Counted from the first letter of the stretch, positions 41,733-50,529 are shown. The stretch is 64,000 nucleotides of DNA from DASSQJ01 sp963730165 (GCA_963730165.1 CAVSQS010000003.1:248001-312000), one strand, 5' to 3'. Translations and numbers: made by a program. The notes: generated by a model from the letters alone, not told the origin.

Positions 41733-43217
41733 ATGACTCCACGACACACCCTCTCCGGGCGGGCCGAAGCGCTCGCCGACCAGACCTCTGCCGACGACCC
41801 CGTCGCCGTGCGACCACGCCGGACGCGGAAGCCCGACGACGAGCGGGTCGACTACGACGGCGAGCAGTACGACCGCGAGGAACGCGCCGCGCTCCGGCGC
41901 GTGTCCGGGCTGTCCACCGAGCTCGAGGACATCACCGAGGTCGAGTACCGCCAGCTGCGGCTCGAACGAGTCGTCCTCGCATCGGTCTGGTCGGAGGGAA
42001 CGTTCGAGGACGCCGAGAACTCGCTGCGCGAGCTCGCGGCCCTCGCGGAGACCGCGGGTTCGGAGGTGCTCGCCGGTGTCGTCCAGCGCCGTGACCACCC
42101 CGACCCGGCGACCTACCTCGGCAAGGGCAAGGCCGAGGAGCTGCGCGACGTCGTCATCGAGGAGGGGGCCGACACCGTGGTGTGCGACACCGAGCTGGCG
42201 CCGAGCCAGCGTCGCGCGCTCGAGGACGTCGTCAAGGTCAAGGTCATCGACCGCACCGCGCTCATCCTCGACATCTTCGCCCAGCACGCCAAGAGCAGGG
42301 AGGGCAAGGCCCAGGTCGAGCTGGCCCAGCTGCAGTACCTGCTCCCTCGACTGCGCGGCTGGGGCGAGTCGATGTCGCGTCAGGCGGGCGGACAGGCCGC
42401 CGGTGGCCAGGGCATGGGCTCCCGCGGACCCGGTGAGACGAAGATCGAGCTCGACCGGCGGCGCATCAACTCGCGGATCGCCAGGCTGCGTCGCGAGATC
42501 AAGGACATGAAGACGGTGCGCGACACCAAACGTGGCGGCCGGCGAGCGAACCGGGTGCCGAGCGTCGCGATCGCCGGCTACACCAACGCGGGCAAGTCCA
42601 GTCTCCTCAACCGCCTCACCGGGGCCGGCGTCCTCGTCGAGAACCAGCTCTTCGCGACGCTCGACCCGACCGTCCGGCGCGCCGAGACACCGGACGGCCG
42701 GGTCTACACGCTGGCCGACACCGTCGGTTTCGTCCGGCAGCTGCCGCACCAGCTCGTCGAGGCGTTCCGCTCCACCCTCGAGGAGGTCGGTGGGGCCGAC
42801 CTGCTGCTCCACGTGGTCGACGGCTCCCACCCCGACCCCGAGGGCCAGATCTCGGCGGTCCGCGCCGTGCTCGCCGACGTCGAGGCCCACGACGTCAAGG
42901 AGGTGGTCGTCGTCAACAAGGCCGACATCGCCGACCCCGAGGTGCTCGACCGCATCCGCCGCCACGAGAGGCACTCGATCGCCGTGTCGGCCCGCACCGG
43001 CGCCGGTCTCACCGGGCTCCGGGAGCTCATCGCGGCTGAGCTGCCCCAGCCCGACGTCGACGTCGACGTGCTCGTCCCGTACGACCGAGGGGACCTCGTC
43101 AGCCGCATCCACGAGATCGGGGAGGTGCTCACGAGCGAGCACCTCCCCGAAGGCACCCGCATCAGCGCACGCGTGGACGCCGACCTCGCCGGTGACCTGC
43201 GGGAGTACGCCCGCTGA
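41733..43217 (+). CDS. hflX: GTPase HflX
   Basis: 494 residues. Ribosome-splitting GTPase. An N-terminal ~70-residue acidic extension leads into the HflX domain (ERVVLASVWSEG, REL AALAETAGSEVL, YLGKGKAEELRD), the linker GPGETKIELDRRRINSRI, and the G domain: G1 GYTNAGKSS (~282-290), G3 LADTVGFVRQLPHQLVEAF, G4 VVNKADI. Ribosome binding site AGGGAG is 5 bases before ATG 41733. The C-terminal domain is complete. Confidence 0.96.
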   Translation: MTPRHTLSGRAEALADQTSADDPVAVRPRRTRKPDDERVDYDGEQYDREERAALRRVSGLSTELEDITEVEYRQLRLERVVLASVWSEGTFEDAENSLRELAALAETAGSEVLAGVVQRRDHPDPATYLGKGKAEELRDVVIEEGADTVVCDTELAPSQRRALEDVVKVKVIDRTALILDIFAQHAKSREGKAQVELAQLQYLLPRLRGWGESMSRQAGGQAAGGQGMGSRGPGETKIELDRRRINSRIARLRREIKDMKTVRDTKRGGRRANRVPSVAIAGYTNAGKSSLLNRLTGAGVLVENQLFATLDPTVRRAETPDGRVYTLADTVGFVRQLPHQLVEAFRSTLEEVGGADLLLHVVDGSHPDPEGQISAVRAVLADVEAHDVKEVVVVNKADIADPEVLDRIRRHERHSIAVSARTGAGLTGLRELIAAELPQPDVDVDVLVPYDRGDLVSRIHEIGEVLTSEHLPEGTRISARVDADLAGDLREYAR

Positions 43218-43256
43218 TTCCCCGGCCGCATCGGCCTACCGGCGGCTGCGGACGGG

Positions 43257-43262
43257 TAGCCT
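43257..43262 (+). promoter_or_regulatory. -10 box of the double-GNAT gene (leaderless)
   Basis: TAGCCT followed by 7 bases and GTG 43270. Confidence 0.5.
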
Positions 43263-43269
43263 CCCGTGG

Positions 43270-44334
43270 GTGCAGGAGGCGCCTCGGGAGATCTCGACCA
43301 ACCGCCTGACGCTGCGCCCCCCGGTCCTGGCCGACCGCGGGCACTGGGTGCGGATGCAGCGTGACCCCGCGCTCTACGGCGAGGCGTCATGGGCCATGCC
43401 ACCCTCTGACGAGGCGGCCTCCCGGGCCTTCGACGAGTGCGTTGCCCGGTGGTCCTCGGGCGGCGCGGACTACGGAATCGTCGAGGAGACCTCGCGGCGC
43501 GCGCGGGTGGGTCTCGGTGGCCTGAGCCGCACCCTGGTGGCGGGGGACGACGTCCTCGACCTGCTCTGTGCGCTCCTCCCCGAGGTCCAGGGGCGCGGCC
43601 TGGGTCGGGAGGCGGCCCGGGCCTGGACGGCTCACGCCCTCGAGTGGTTGCCGGACCTTCCGGTCGTGGCCGTGGTCGACCCGGCGAACGCGCGCTCGCG
43701 GCACACCGCCCTGGCCGCCGGTCTCGAACCGGCCGGTGAGGTGGAGGTGGGCCCACCCGGGACCCCGCCGTCGGTCCTCCTCCGGGCACCCCGGGTGGAG
43801 GCCCGCGAGTGGTTCGACGACCACACCCGGGAGCAGGTGCTCGACCTCTGGTGCGCGGTCAACGACGACGGCGGCGCCGTCGGCTTCCTCCCGGGTGCCG
43901 AGCGCCACCGGGTCGCCGCGGCCCTGGCCGCGCACGAGGAGGAGATGGCCGACGGGCTGACGACGGCGGTGCTGCTGCGCTCCGCCGGCGGGTCGGTCGT
44001 CGGGCTGGGGTTCTGGGTCGCCGACCGCAACCCGCTGCTCGGCCACTCCCGCACCGCCTTCCGGATCATGACCGACCCGACGCGGCGCGGGCGCAACCTC
44101 GGCCGGTTGCTGCTGGCCGCGATGCACCGGGTCGCGAGGCGCGACGGGGTCGAGCTCGCGACCCTCGTCGTGCGCAGCGGTACCGGCGCCACGCGCTTCT
44201 ACGAGCACGCCGGCTACGTCGAGGTGGGTCGGGTCCCCGGCAACGTCCGGGTCGCGGCCGGCGACGACCGGGACAGCGTGTACATGGCCCGCCGGCTCGA
44301 TCACCGGGCGATGGTGGCCGACGGTCGGGCCTGA
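43270..44334 (+). CDS. Tandem GNAT acetyltransferase (two domains)
   Basis: 354 residues from GTG 43270. Domain 1 (~1-170) is RimJ-like: REISTNRLTLRPPVLADRGHWVRMQRDP, LLCALLPEVQGRGLGREAARAWTAHAL (acetyl-CoA loop QGRGLG) and NARSRHTALAAGLEPAGE. Domain 2 (~185-345) is a second GNAT: WFDDHTREQVLDLWCAVNDDGGAVGFLPGAE, MTDPTRRGRNLGRLLLAAMHRVAR (loop RRGRNLG), and TGATRFYEHAGYVEVGRVPGNV. The start is fixed by the -10 box 7 bases away. Substrates unknown. Convergent with fhs. Confidence 0.88.
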   Translation: MQEAPREISTNRLTLRPPVLADRGHWVRMQRDPALYGEASWAMPPSDEAASRAFDECVARWSSGGADYGIVEETSRRARVGLGGLSRTLVAGDDVLDLLCALLPEVQGRGLGREAARAWTAHALEWLPDLPVVAVVDPANARSRHTALAAGLEPAGEVEVGPPGTPPSVLLRAPRVEAREWFDDHTREQVLDLWCAVNDDGGAVGFLPGAERHRVAAALAAHEEEMADGLTTAVLLRSAGGSVVGLGFWVADRNPLLGHSRTAFRIMTDPTRRGRNLGRLLLAAMHRVARRDGVELATLVVRSGTGATRFYEHAGYVEVGRVPGNVRVAAGDDRDSVYMARRLDHRAMVADGRA

Positions 44335-44358
44335 CCTCGGGACGACCCGGGGCCGGGG

Positions 44359-46068
44359 TCAGCTGAGACCGGTGATCCGGCCCTCCTCGTCGATGTCGAT
44401 GTGCTCGGCGGCGGGCACCCGGGGCAGCCCCGGCATCGTCATCACGCTGCCGGTCACCATGACGACGAACCCGGCTCCCGCGGACAGGCGCACCTCACGG
44501 ACGTCGACGGTGTGCCCGGTAGGGGCACCCCGCAGCGAGGGGTCGGTCGAGAACGACGACTGGGTCTTGGCCATGCAGACCGGCAGGCGGCCGTGCCCCT
44601 CGGCCTCCATGCGGTCCAGCGCCTTGCGCGCCGCCGGGGTGAAGGTGACGGCCTCGGCCCCGTAGACCGAGCGCGCCACGGCCTCGGCCTTCTCGGCCAG
44701 GGCGAGGTCGTCGTCGTAGACGAAGCGCATCTCTCCGGATGCCCCGTGAATGGCCTCGAGGACCCCACGGGCGAGGTCCCTGGCCCCCGTGGCGCCGTCG
44801 GCGTAGTGGGTCGACTCGTAGGCGCGGAAGCCCTCGGCCTCGACGAGGCGCAGCGCCTCGGTGACCTCCGCGTCGGAGTCGGTCGGGAAGCGGTTGAGCG
44901 CCACGACGGCGGGCAGCCCGTAGACGTCGCGGACGTTGTGGAGGTGGCGGCGCAGGTTCGCCATCCCGCGAGTCACCGCCGCCACGTCCTCCGGGCCGAG
45001 GTCGGCGGTGGCGACGCCACCGTGGTACTTCAGCGCCCGGATGGTGGCGACGACGACGGCGGCCGAGGGACGCAGCCCGCTGGTGCGGCACTTGATGTCG
45101 ATGAACTTCTCCGCCCCGAGGTCGGCCCCGAAACCGGCCTCGGTGATGACGTAGTCGGCCAGGCGCAGCGCGGTGTGCGTGGCCATCACCGAGTTGCAGC
45201 CGTGGGCGATGTTGGCGAAGGGACCCCCGTGGATCATCGCGGGGGTGTGCTCGAGGGTCTGGACGAGGTTCGGGGCCAGGGCGTCCCGGAGGATGACCGT
45301 CATCGCACCGTGCGCGTGCAGGTCGCGCGCGGTCACCGGGGCCTTGCCGCGCGTGTAGCCGACCTGGATGTCGCCGAGGCGCTCGCGCAGGTCGGCCAGC
45401 GACGTCGCGAGACACAGGATGGCCATGACCTCCGAGGCGACGACGATGTCGAAGCCGTCCTCGCGCGGCACACCGTCGGTGACACCGCCGAGCCCGACGA
45501 CGACGTGGCGCAGCGCCCTGTCGTTGAGGTCGACGACCCTCTTCCACGTCACCGTGCGGGGGTCGATGTCGAGCGCATTCCCCTGGTGGATGTGGTTGTC
45601 GATCATCGCCGCAAGGAGGTTGTTGGCCGCCGCGATGGCGGCGAAGTCCCCGGTGAAGTTGAGGTTGATGTCGGTCATGGGCACGACCTGGGCGTACCCG
45701 CCGCCCGCCGCGCCGCCCTTGATGCCGAAGACCGGACCCATCGACGGTTCGCGCAGCGCGACCATCGCGTTCTCCCCGAGCGCGGCGAGGGCGTCGGCGA
45801 GGCCGACCGACGTCGTCGTCTTCCCCTCACCGGCCGGCGTGGGCGAGATGGCGGTGACGAGGACCAGTCGGCCCTCGGTGCGCCCCGACAGGCTACGGAT
45901 GTAGTCGAGCGAGATCTTGGCCTTCGTGTGGCCATAGGGGACGAGCGCCTCGGCGGGGATGCCGAGGCGCTCGCGGGCGAGGTCGGCGATGGGGCGCAGG
46001 TTGGCGGCTTCGGCGATCTCGATGTCGGGGGGTACGGGGCGCGAGTTGGTCGTCGTCACGACGGCCAT
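44359..46068 (-). CDS. fhs: Formate--tetrahydrofolate ligase
   Basis: 569 residues. ATP-dependent synthesis of 10-formyltetrahydrofolate from formate, feeding purines and formyl-Met-tRNA. P-loop TPAGEGKTT (77-85), LVPYGHTKAKIS, REPSMGPVFGIKGGAAGGGYAQVVPMTDINLNFTGDFAAI, NNLLAAMIDNHIHQGN, and VITEAGFGADLGAEKFIDIKCR are all characteristic. No THF riboswitch is evident upstream. The 130-base gap to the divergent DinG-like helicase carries a direct repeat (46099-46127). Links to def, thyA and dfrA through one-carbon metabolism. Confidence 0.97.
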   Translation of the reverse strand: MAVVTTTNSRPVPPDIEIAEAANLRPIADLARERLGIPAEALVPYGHTKAKISLDYIRSLSGRTEGRLVLVTAISPTPAGEGKTTTSVGLADALAALGENAMVALREPSMGPVFGIKGGAAGGGYAQVVPMTDINLNFTGDFAAIAAANNLLAAMIDNHIHQGNALDIDPRTVTWKRVVDLNDRALRHVVVGLGGVTDGVPREDGFDIVVASEVMAILCLATSLADLRERLGDIQVGYTRGKAPVTARDLHAHGAMTVILRDALAPNLVQTLEHTPAMIHGGPFANIAHGCNSVMATHTALRLADYVITEAGFGADLGAEKFIDIKCRTSGLRPSAAVVVATIRALKYHGGVATADLGPEDVAAVTRGMANLRRHLHNVRDVYGLPAVVALNRFPTDSDAEVTEALRLVEAEGFRAYESTHYADGATGARDLARGVLEAIHGASGEMRFVYDDDLALAEKAEAVARSVYGAEAVTFTPAARKALDRMEAEGHGRLPVCMAKTQSSFSTDPSLRGAPTGHTVDVREVRLSAGAGFVVMVTGSVMTMPGLPRVPAAEHIDIDEEGRITGLS

Positions 46069-46186
46069 GGTGACACCGGGTGGGGCGCGGGACAAGCGAA
46101 CCGGGTGCACGTCGCGCAACCGGGTGCGACATGCGCAACAAGGTGGTCCGGTGGACAGCCTCGGCGGTGCCGGGACGCCCAGCGCC

Positions 46187-46192
46187 TAGGCT
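46187..46192 (+). promoter_or_regulatory. -10 box of the DinG-like helicase gene (leaderless)
   Basis: TAGGCT followed by 6 bases and GTG 46199. Confidence 0.5.
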
Positions 46193-46198
46193 GCTCGG

Positions 46199-48457
46199 GT
46201 GCCCACTCTCGACGACCTGCTCCACGCGGCGGTGACCGGGGTCGGCGGGACCGAGCGGCCCGGCCAGGTCGAGATGGCGCACGCGGTCGCCGGCGCCGTC
46301 GAGTCCGGGGAGCACCTGCTCGTCCAGGCGGGCACGGGCACGGGGAAGTCCCTCGGCTACCTCGTCCCGGCGGTCCGTCACGCCGTCGCCACCGGGCGCA
46401 CCGCGGTGGTTGCCACCGCCACCCTGGCGTTGCAGGCGCAGATCGTCGACCGCGACATGCCCCGCCTCGCCGAGTCGCTCGAGCCGGTGCTCGGCCGTCG
46501 CCCGACGTACGCCCTCGTCAAGGGACGACGCAACTACGTGTGTGTCCACAAGCTCGAGGGTGGGTTCCCCGACGACGACGAGGGCAGCCTGTTGGCGGTC
46601 GGCGACGTCGACCGGCAGGCATCCCGCCTCGGTGAGGAGATCCTCCGGCTCCGGCAGTGGGCGCAGGTGACGGAGTCCGGGGACCGCGACGAGCTGGTCC
46701 CCGGCGTGTCCGAGCGGGCCTGGCGGCAGGTCTCGGTCAGTGCCGAGGAGTGCCTCGGCCAGCGCTGCCCGATGGTGGGGGAGTGCTTCGTCGAGCGGTC
46801 CCGCGAGGCCGCCCGCGACGTCGACGTCGTCGTGACGAACCACTCGTTCATGGCGATCGACGCCTTCGAGGGCCGGCAGATGCTGCCCGAGCACGACGTG
46901 CTCGTCATCGACGAGGGGCACGAGCTCGTCGACCGCGTCACGTCGACCATCACCGACGAGCTGACCCCGGGGTCGGTGCGCGCGGCCGCGAAGCGGGCCG
47001 GCCGAGCGGCGGACGCCTCGGACAGCCTCGACGACGCGGGGACACTGCTCGAGTCCGTGCTCGAGCCGATGAGCGAGGGTCGGCTCACCGGCATCCCCGA
47101 TGCGCTCGCCCTGGCGCTGGCCCGGGTCCGGGACACCGCCCGGGCGGTGCAGTCCGAGCTCAAGGGCCCGCCGGGGGAGGAGCCCGACGGCGCCAAGCAG
47201 GTTGCCCGGGCCGCGGTCGACGAGGTGCACGAGACGGCGTGCCGGGTCCTCGAGGAGCGCGAGCTCGACGTCGCGTGGGTGGCCAAGGACCCCCGGCGTG
47301 GTCCGGTCCTGCGGGTGGCCCCGATGAGCGTCGCGGTGCTCGTCCGCGAGAAGGTCTTCGACGAGCGGACCGTCGTCATCACCTCGGCGACCCTCGAGCT
47401 CGGGGGCACCTTCGACGCGGTCGCCGGGACGATCGGCCTCCGCGGGGAGGGGGCGCCGGCATGGCGCGGCCTCGACGTCGGCAGCCCGTTCGACTACCCG
47501 CGCCAGGGCATCGCCTACGTCGCCCGGCACCTGCCCGCACCCGGACGCGACGGCACGGCGCCGCAGACCCTCGACGAGCTCGAGGCGCTCGTCCGCGCCG
47601 CCGGCGGGCGCACGCTCGGCCTCTTCTCCTCGATGCGGGCCGCCCGCGAGGCCACCGAGGCGATGCGCGAGCGTCTCGACGACACCGACATCGTGGTCCT
47701 GTGCCAGGGAGAGGACCAGATCGCCACGCTCGTGCGCGACTTCGCCCGCGAGCCACGGACCTGCTTGTTCGGGACCCTCTCGTTGTGGCAGGGCGTCGAC
47801 GTCCCCGGCTCCTCCTGTCACCTCGTCGTCATCGACCGCATCCCGTTCCCGCGGCCGGACGACCCGCTGGCGTCGGCCCGCTCCCGGGCGATCGCGTCGA
47901 TGGGAGGCAACGGGTTCATGGCGGTCTCGGCGACCCACGCCGCGCTGAGGCTGGCCCAGGGCGCGGGACGCCTCATCCGACGTGCGGACGACCGCGGGGT
48001 CGTCGCGTTCCTCGACTCGCGGATGATGACGGCGCGTTACGCCGGGTTCCTCCAGCGCTCACTGCCGCCGTTCTGGCCGACCGCCGACCGCGAGCTGGTC
48101 CTCGCGGCGCTGCGTCGCCTCGACGAGACCGCTGACCCGCCGCTGCCCGTGGCGGACCCCGCGCTGCGCGGTCTCACCGGCGCGGTCCTGGGGTCCTCGA
48201 TGGCCGCGGCCACGCCGGTGGCCGAGGACCGGCCAGTTGCGGGGTCGCCGCCGCCGCCGGACTCGGCTCGCACCGCCGTGACCCGCGGTCACGCCTGGAG
48301 CGACCAGGAGGACGAGGAGCTGCGTGACGGTGTCGAGCTCGGCCTCACCGCCGAGGAGCTCGCCGAGTCGATGGAGCTCCCCGTCGAGGTCGTCCTGGCC
48401 CGGCTCGACGGGCTCGGCCTCGAGGCCGGGCGGGCTCCTGCCCTCGGCGTGGACTGA
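46199..48457 (+). CDS. dinG: DinG/XPD-like ATP-dependent DNA helicase
   Basis: 752 residues from GTG 46199. Superfamily 2 5'-3' helicase with an iron-sulfur cluster. Q-motif region RPGQVEMAHAVAGAVESGEHLLVQAGTGTGKSLGYLVPAV with Walker A GTGTGKS (~43-50); cluster cysteines in NYVCVHKLEG, EECLGQRCPMVGECF (four Cys); NHSFMAIDA; DEGH box in VLVIDEGHELVDR (~238); ITSATLELGG; GLFSSMRAAREATEAM; TLSLWQGVDVPGSSCHLVVIDRIPFPRPDDP; and motif VI LAQGAGRLIRRADDRGVVAFLDSR. The C-terminal ~60 residues resemble a small helix-turn-helix (WSDQEDEELRDGVELGLTAEELAESMELPVEVV). No LexA box was seen upstream. Confidence 0.93.
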   Translation: MPTLDDLLHAAVTGVGGTERPGQVEMAHAVAGAVESGEHLLVQAGTGTGKSLGYLVPAVRHAVATGRTAVVATATLALQAQIVDRDMPRLAESLEPVLGRRPTYALVKGRRNYVCVHKLEGGFPDDDEGSLLAVGDVDRQASRLGEEILRLRQWAQVTESGDRDELVPGVSERAWRQVSVSAEECLGQRCPMVGECFVERSREAARDVDVVVTNHSFMAIDAFEGRQMLPEHDVLVIDEGHELVDRVTSTITDELTPGSVRAAAKRAGRAADASDSLDDAGTLLESVLEPMSEGRLTGIPDALALALARVRDTARAVQSELKGPPGEEPDGAKQVARAAVDEVHETACRVLEERELDVAWVAKDPRRGPVLRVAPMSVAVLVREKVFDERTVVITSATLELGGTFDAVAGTIGLRGEGAPAWRGLDVGSPFDYPRQGIAYVARHLPAPGRDGTAPQTLDELEALVRAAGGRTLGLFSSMRAAREATEAMRERLDDTDIVVLCQGEDQIATLVRDFAREPRTCLFGTLSLWQGVDVPGSSCHLVVIDRIPFPRPDDPLASARSRAIASMGGNGFMAVSATHAALRLAQGAGRLIRRADDRGVVAFLDSRMMTARYAGFLQRSLPPFWPTADRELVLAALRRLDETADPPLPVADPALRGLTGAVLGSSMAAATPVAEDRPVAGSPPPPDSARTAVTRGHAWSDQEDEELRDGVELGLTAEELAESMELPVEVVLARLDGLGLEAGRAPALGVD

Positions 48458-48533
48458 CCCCGGGCCGAGCCCTCAGGCGGCCTCGGCGCCACCGGGTCGG
48501 CTGTCGTCGGCGGGCGATGGCACGATGGCGGGC

Positions 48534-49529
48534 ATGACGGAGCAGGTGGCGGTCCGGCACCGGGTGCCTCCGTACGTGCTCGTGACCGGGCCCGAAGGGC
48601 TCCTCGCCGAACGCGGCGTCGACCAGACCGTCGCGGACCTGCGGGTCACCGAGCCCGACCTCGAGGTGATCCGGCTCCACGCCGCGACCTACGAGCCCGG
48701 CGAGCTCGTCCTCCACGCGAGCCCGTCGCTCTTCGGTGGAGCCAAGTGCATCGTCGTCCACGACCTCGACGAGGCGGGCGAGGAGCTCCAGGGCGACCTC
48801 GTCGCCGCGCTCGCGGGGGAGCCCCCGCCCGACGTCACGCTCGTCGTGCTCCACAAGGGCGGCCAGCGCGGCAAGAAGGTCCTCGACACGATGCGGGGCT
48901 GCGGGGCGCGGGTCATCGAGGCCCCGGCGGTCAGGTCGGACCGCGACAAGGCCGACTTCGCCGCCCACGAGTTCCGCCGGGCCCGGCGCAAGGCGACCCA
49001 CGAGGCCGTCCACGCGCTCGTCGAGGCCGTCGGCAAGGACGTCCGCGAGCTCGCGGCAGCCTGCCAACAGCTCGTCGACGACACGACCGGCATCATCGAC
49101 GAACGCGTCGTCCTCACCTACCACGGGGGCAAGGTCGAGGCGACCGGCTTCCGGGTCGCGGACGCCGCCCTCGCGGGTGACACCGCCGAGGCGATGCGAC
49201 TGCTCCGGCACGCGATCGCCGTGGGGGTCGACCCGGTGCCCATCGTTGCCGTCCTCGCCCAGCAGGTGCGCCAGCTGATCCGGGTCGGGTCCGCGGGTCG
49301 TGGGCGCTCCGCCGACGTGGCGCGCGACCTGGGGATGGCCCCATGGCAGGTCGACAAGGCGCGGCGCGTCCTGGGCGGGTGGACCGCCGAGGCGCTCGGG
49401 GAGTGCGTCCGGTCACTCGCCGCCGCCGACGCCGAGGTCAAGGGCGGGGGCCGCGACCCCGTCTACGCGGTCGAACGGGTGGTGCTCGCCATCACGATCC
49501 GGCACGCCCGGAACGATCCCGACCGTTGA
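48534..49529 (+). CDS. holA: DNA polymerase III subunit delta
   Basis: 331 residues from ATG 48534. The clamp-loader wrench that opens the beta clamp. PYVLVTGPEGLLAERGVDQTVADLR, FGGAKCIVVHDLDEAGEELQGDLVAALAGEPPPDVTLVVLHKGGQRGKKVLDTM, VHALVEAVGKDVRELAAACQQLVDDTTGIID and RLLRHAIAVGVDPVPIVAVLAQQVRQLIRVGSAGRGRSADVARDLGMAPWQVDKARR match HolA domains I-III. CACGAT 7 bases before the ATG may be its -10. It precedes rpsT, as in most bacteria. Confidence 0.94.
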   Translation: MTEQVAVRHRVPPYVLVTGPEGLLAERGVDQTVADLRVTEPDLEVIRLHAATYEPGELVLHASPSLFGGAKCIVVHDLDEAGEELQGDLVAALAGEPPPDVTLVVLHKGGQRGKKVLDTMRGCGARVIEAPAVRSDRDKADFAAHEFRRARRKATHEAVHALVEAVGKDVRELAAACQQLVDDTTGIIDERVVLTYHGGKVEATGFRVADAALAGDTAEAMRLLRHAIAVGVDPVPIVAVLAQQVRQLIRVGSAGRGRSADVARDLGMAPWQVDKARRVLGGWTAEALGECVRSLAAADAEVKGGGRDPVYAVERVVLAITIRHARNDPDR

Positions 49530-49543
49530 GCCCGCCGCCCGTT

Positions 49544-49573
49544 TTGGCCCGCCCCCGGGAGCGCTGGTAGATT
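49544..49573 (+). promoter_or_regulatory. Promoter of rpsT
   Basis: A -35-like TTGGCC (49544-49549), an 18-base spacer, and the -10 TAGATT (49568-49573). It gives a leader of roughly 135 bases before the rpsT GTG, unusual here. A hairpin with 8-base arms (CGTGCGCG with CGCGCACG, 49583-49608) starts near the 5' end of the transcript. Confidence 0.55.
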
Positions 49574-49715
49574 TGTCCGTTGCGTGCGCGTGTGGTCGCG
49601 CGCGCACGAGCACCACCCAGTGCTGGTCAACCACGGGTACCCCCCACACCCGGTCCCGACCCGCGTCTGCTGCCCTCTAACGGCAACCACCCCCGACCGA
49701 AAGACTGACAACACC

Positions 49716-49976
49716 GTGGCGAACATCAAGTCCCAGCTGAAGCGGATCAAGACCAACCGCAAGGCCACCGAGCGCAACAAGGCCGTCAAGAGCGAGTTCA
49801 AGACGGCCATCCGCCGCTTCCGCGAGGCCGCGGACGCCGGCAACAAGGACGAGGCGGCCGCGGCACTGCAGACCGCCTCCGTCAAGCTCGACAAGGCCGT
49901 GAGCAAGGGCGTCATCCACAAGAACCAGGCCGCGAACAAGAAGTCCGCGATGGCCAGGCGGGCCGCTCAGCTCTGA
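49716..49976 (+). CDS. rpsT: 30S ribosomal protein S20
   Basis: 86 residues from GTG 49716: VANIKSQLKRIKTNRKATERNK followed by KSEFKTAIRRFREAADAGNKDEAAAALQTASVKLDKAVSKGVIHKNQAANKKSAMARRA, the complete S20 pattern. Lys/Arg-rich helical protein binding 16S rRNA. An in-frame extension to 49584 is leader sequence, not coding. S20 autoregulates its translation in E. coli; the long leader here makes some leader-level control possible. A strong hairpin follows the stop. Confidence 0.97.
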   Translation: MANIKSQLKRIKTNRKATERNKAVKSEFKTAIRRFREAADAGNKDEAAAALQTASVKLDKAVSKGVIHKNQAANKKSAMARRAAQL

Positions 49977-49992
49977 GCCGAGCCGCCCCGCG

Positions 49993-50032
49993 CGCGAGGG
50001 CCCGTCACCGCTGCTGGTGACGGGCCCTCGCG
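49993..50032. terminator. Terminator after rpsT
   Basis: A perfect inverted repeat of 17 bases per arm (arms CGCGAGGGCCCGTCACC and GGTGACGGGCCCTCGCG, 6-base loop) begins 16 bases after the rpsT stop and ends 8 bases before the stop of the convergent gene, so it can serve both. No U-run. Confidence 0.85.
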
Positions 50033-50040
50033 GCGTCCGC

Positions 50041-50529
50041 TCAGCGGTGCACGTCGTGGACGGCCGCCGCCACGAGGTCGAACCGGTCGCGCGGGAGCAC
50101 GGCGCCCTCGCGGCGCACGGCGGCCGGGTCGACCCGGACGACCCGGTCGACGCGGACCTCGCTCGGGCGCCGCTGTGGGTCCCAGGCGCCGCACCCGATG
50201 TCCACCCAGCGCGGCCCGCCCTTCCACCGGGGGTGGCCGTCGTGGTCCTTGCTCGTCAGCTGGAGGGCCAGCAGCCACGGCCCGTCGCGCCCGACGAGGA
50301 GCACCGGCCGGTCCTTGCCCCGGGAGTGGTCCTCCTCGAAGGGCACCCACGTCCAGACGATCTCACCGGGGTCCGGCCGGCCGTCGGGATGCGGTGCGTA
50401 CTGCGGCTGCAGGGGCCCCCTGAAGTCACCGGGGTAGGCCGGGGCCGCCGCACGGGGCGGCCGGGACGGCCGGAGCAGGTCGAGGATCCGCCGGAGCAGG
50501 CCGGGACGGGGCGAGGAGGATGCGGGCAC
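50041..50529 (-). CDS. PemK/MazF-like family protein
   Basis: 162 residues. After an Arg/Pro-rich N-terminus of ~45 residues come features of the PemK-like fold: DPGEIVWTWVPFEEDHSRGKDRPVLLVGRDGPWLLALQLTSKDHDG, then WVDIGCGAWDPQRRPSEVRVDRVVRVDPAAVRREGAVLPRDRFDLVAAAV. The G-K-D-R-P-V-L segment is the classic conserved strand of MazF/PemK. There is no antitoxin gene beside it, and homologues of this shape are commonly found next to lepA in actinobacteria, so a toxin role is doubtful. Confidence 0.75.
   Translation of the reverse strand: MPASSSPRPGLLRRILDLLRPSRPPRAAAPAYPGDFRGPLQPQYAPHPDGRPDPGEIVWTWVPFEEDHSRGKDRPVLLVGRDGPWLLALQLTSKDHDGHPRWKGGPRWVDIGCGAWDPQRRPSEVRVDRVVRVDPAAVRREGAVLPRDRFDLVAAAVHDVHR

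Noticed and set aside
46069..46198. Possible THF riboswitch upstream of fhs
   Set aside because: I could not find a pseudoknot-like conserved core; only a direct repeat is present.
44401..46635. Plus-strand open frame opposite fhs
   Set aside because: Shadow of fhs; composition is GC-skewed with no motif.
49584..49715. In-frame N-terminal extension of S20 (start at 49584)
   Set aside because: Not conserved in S20, His/Pro-rich, and overlaps the leader hairpin; the family start is VANIKSQLKR at 49716.
50041..50529. Complete MazEF-type toxin-antitoxin module
   Set aside because: No antitoxin frame adjoins the PemK-like gene; neighbours are rpsT and lepA.
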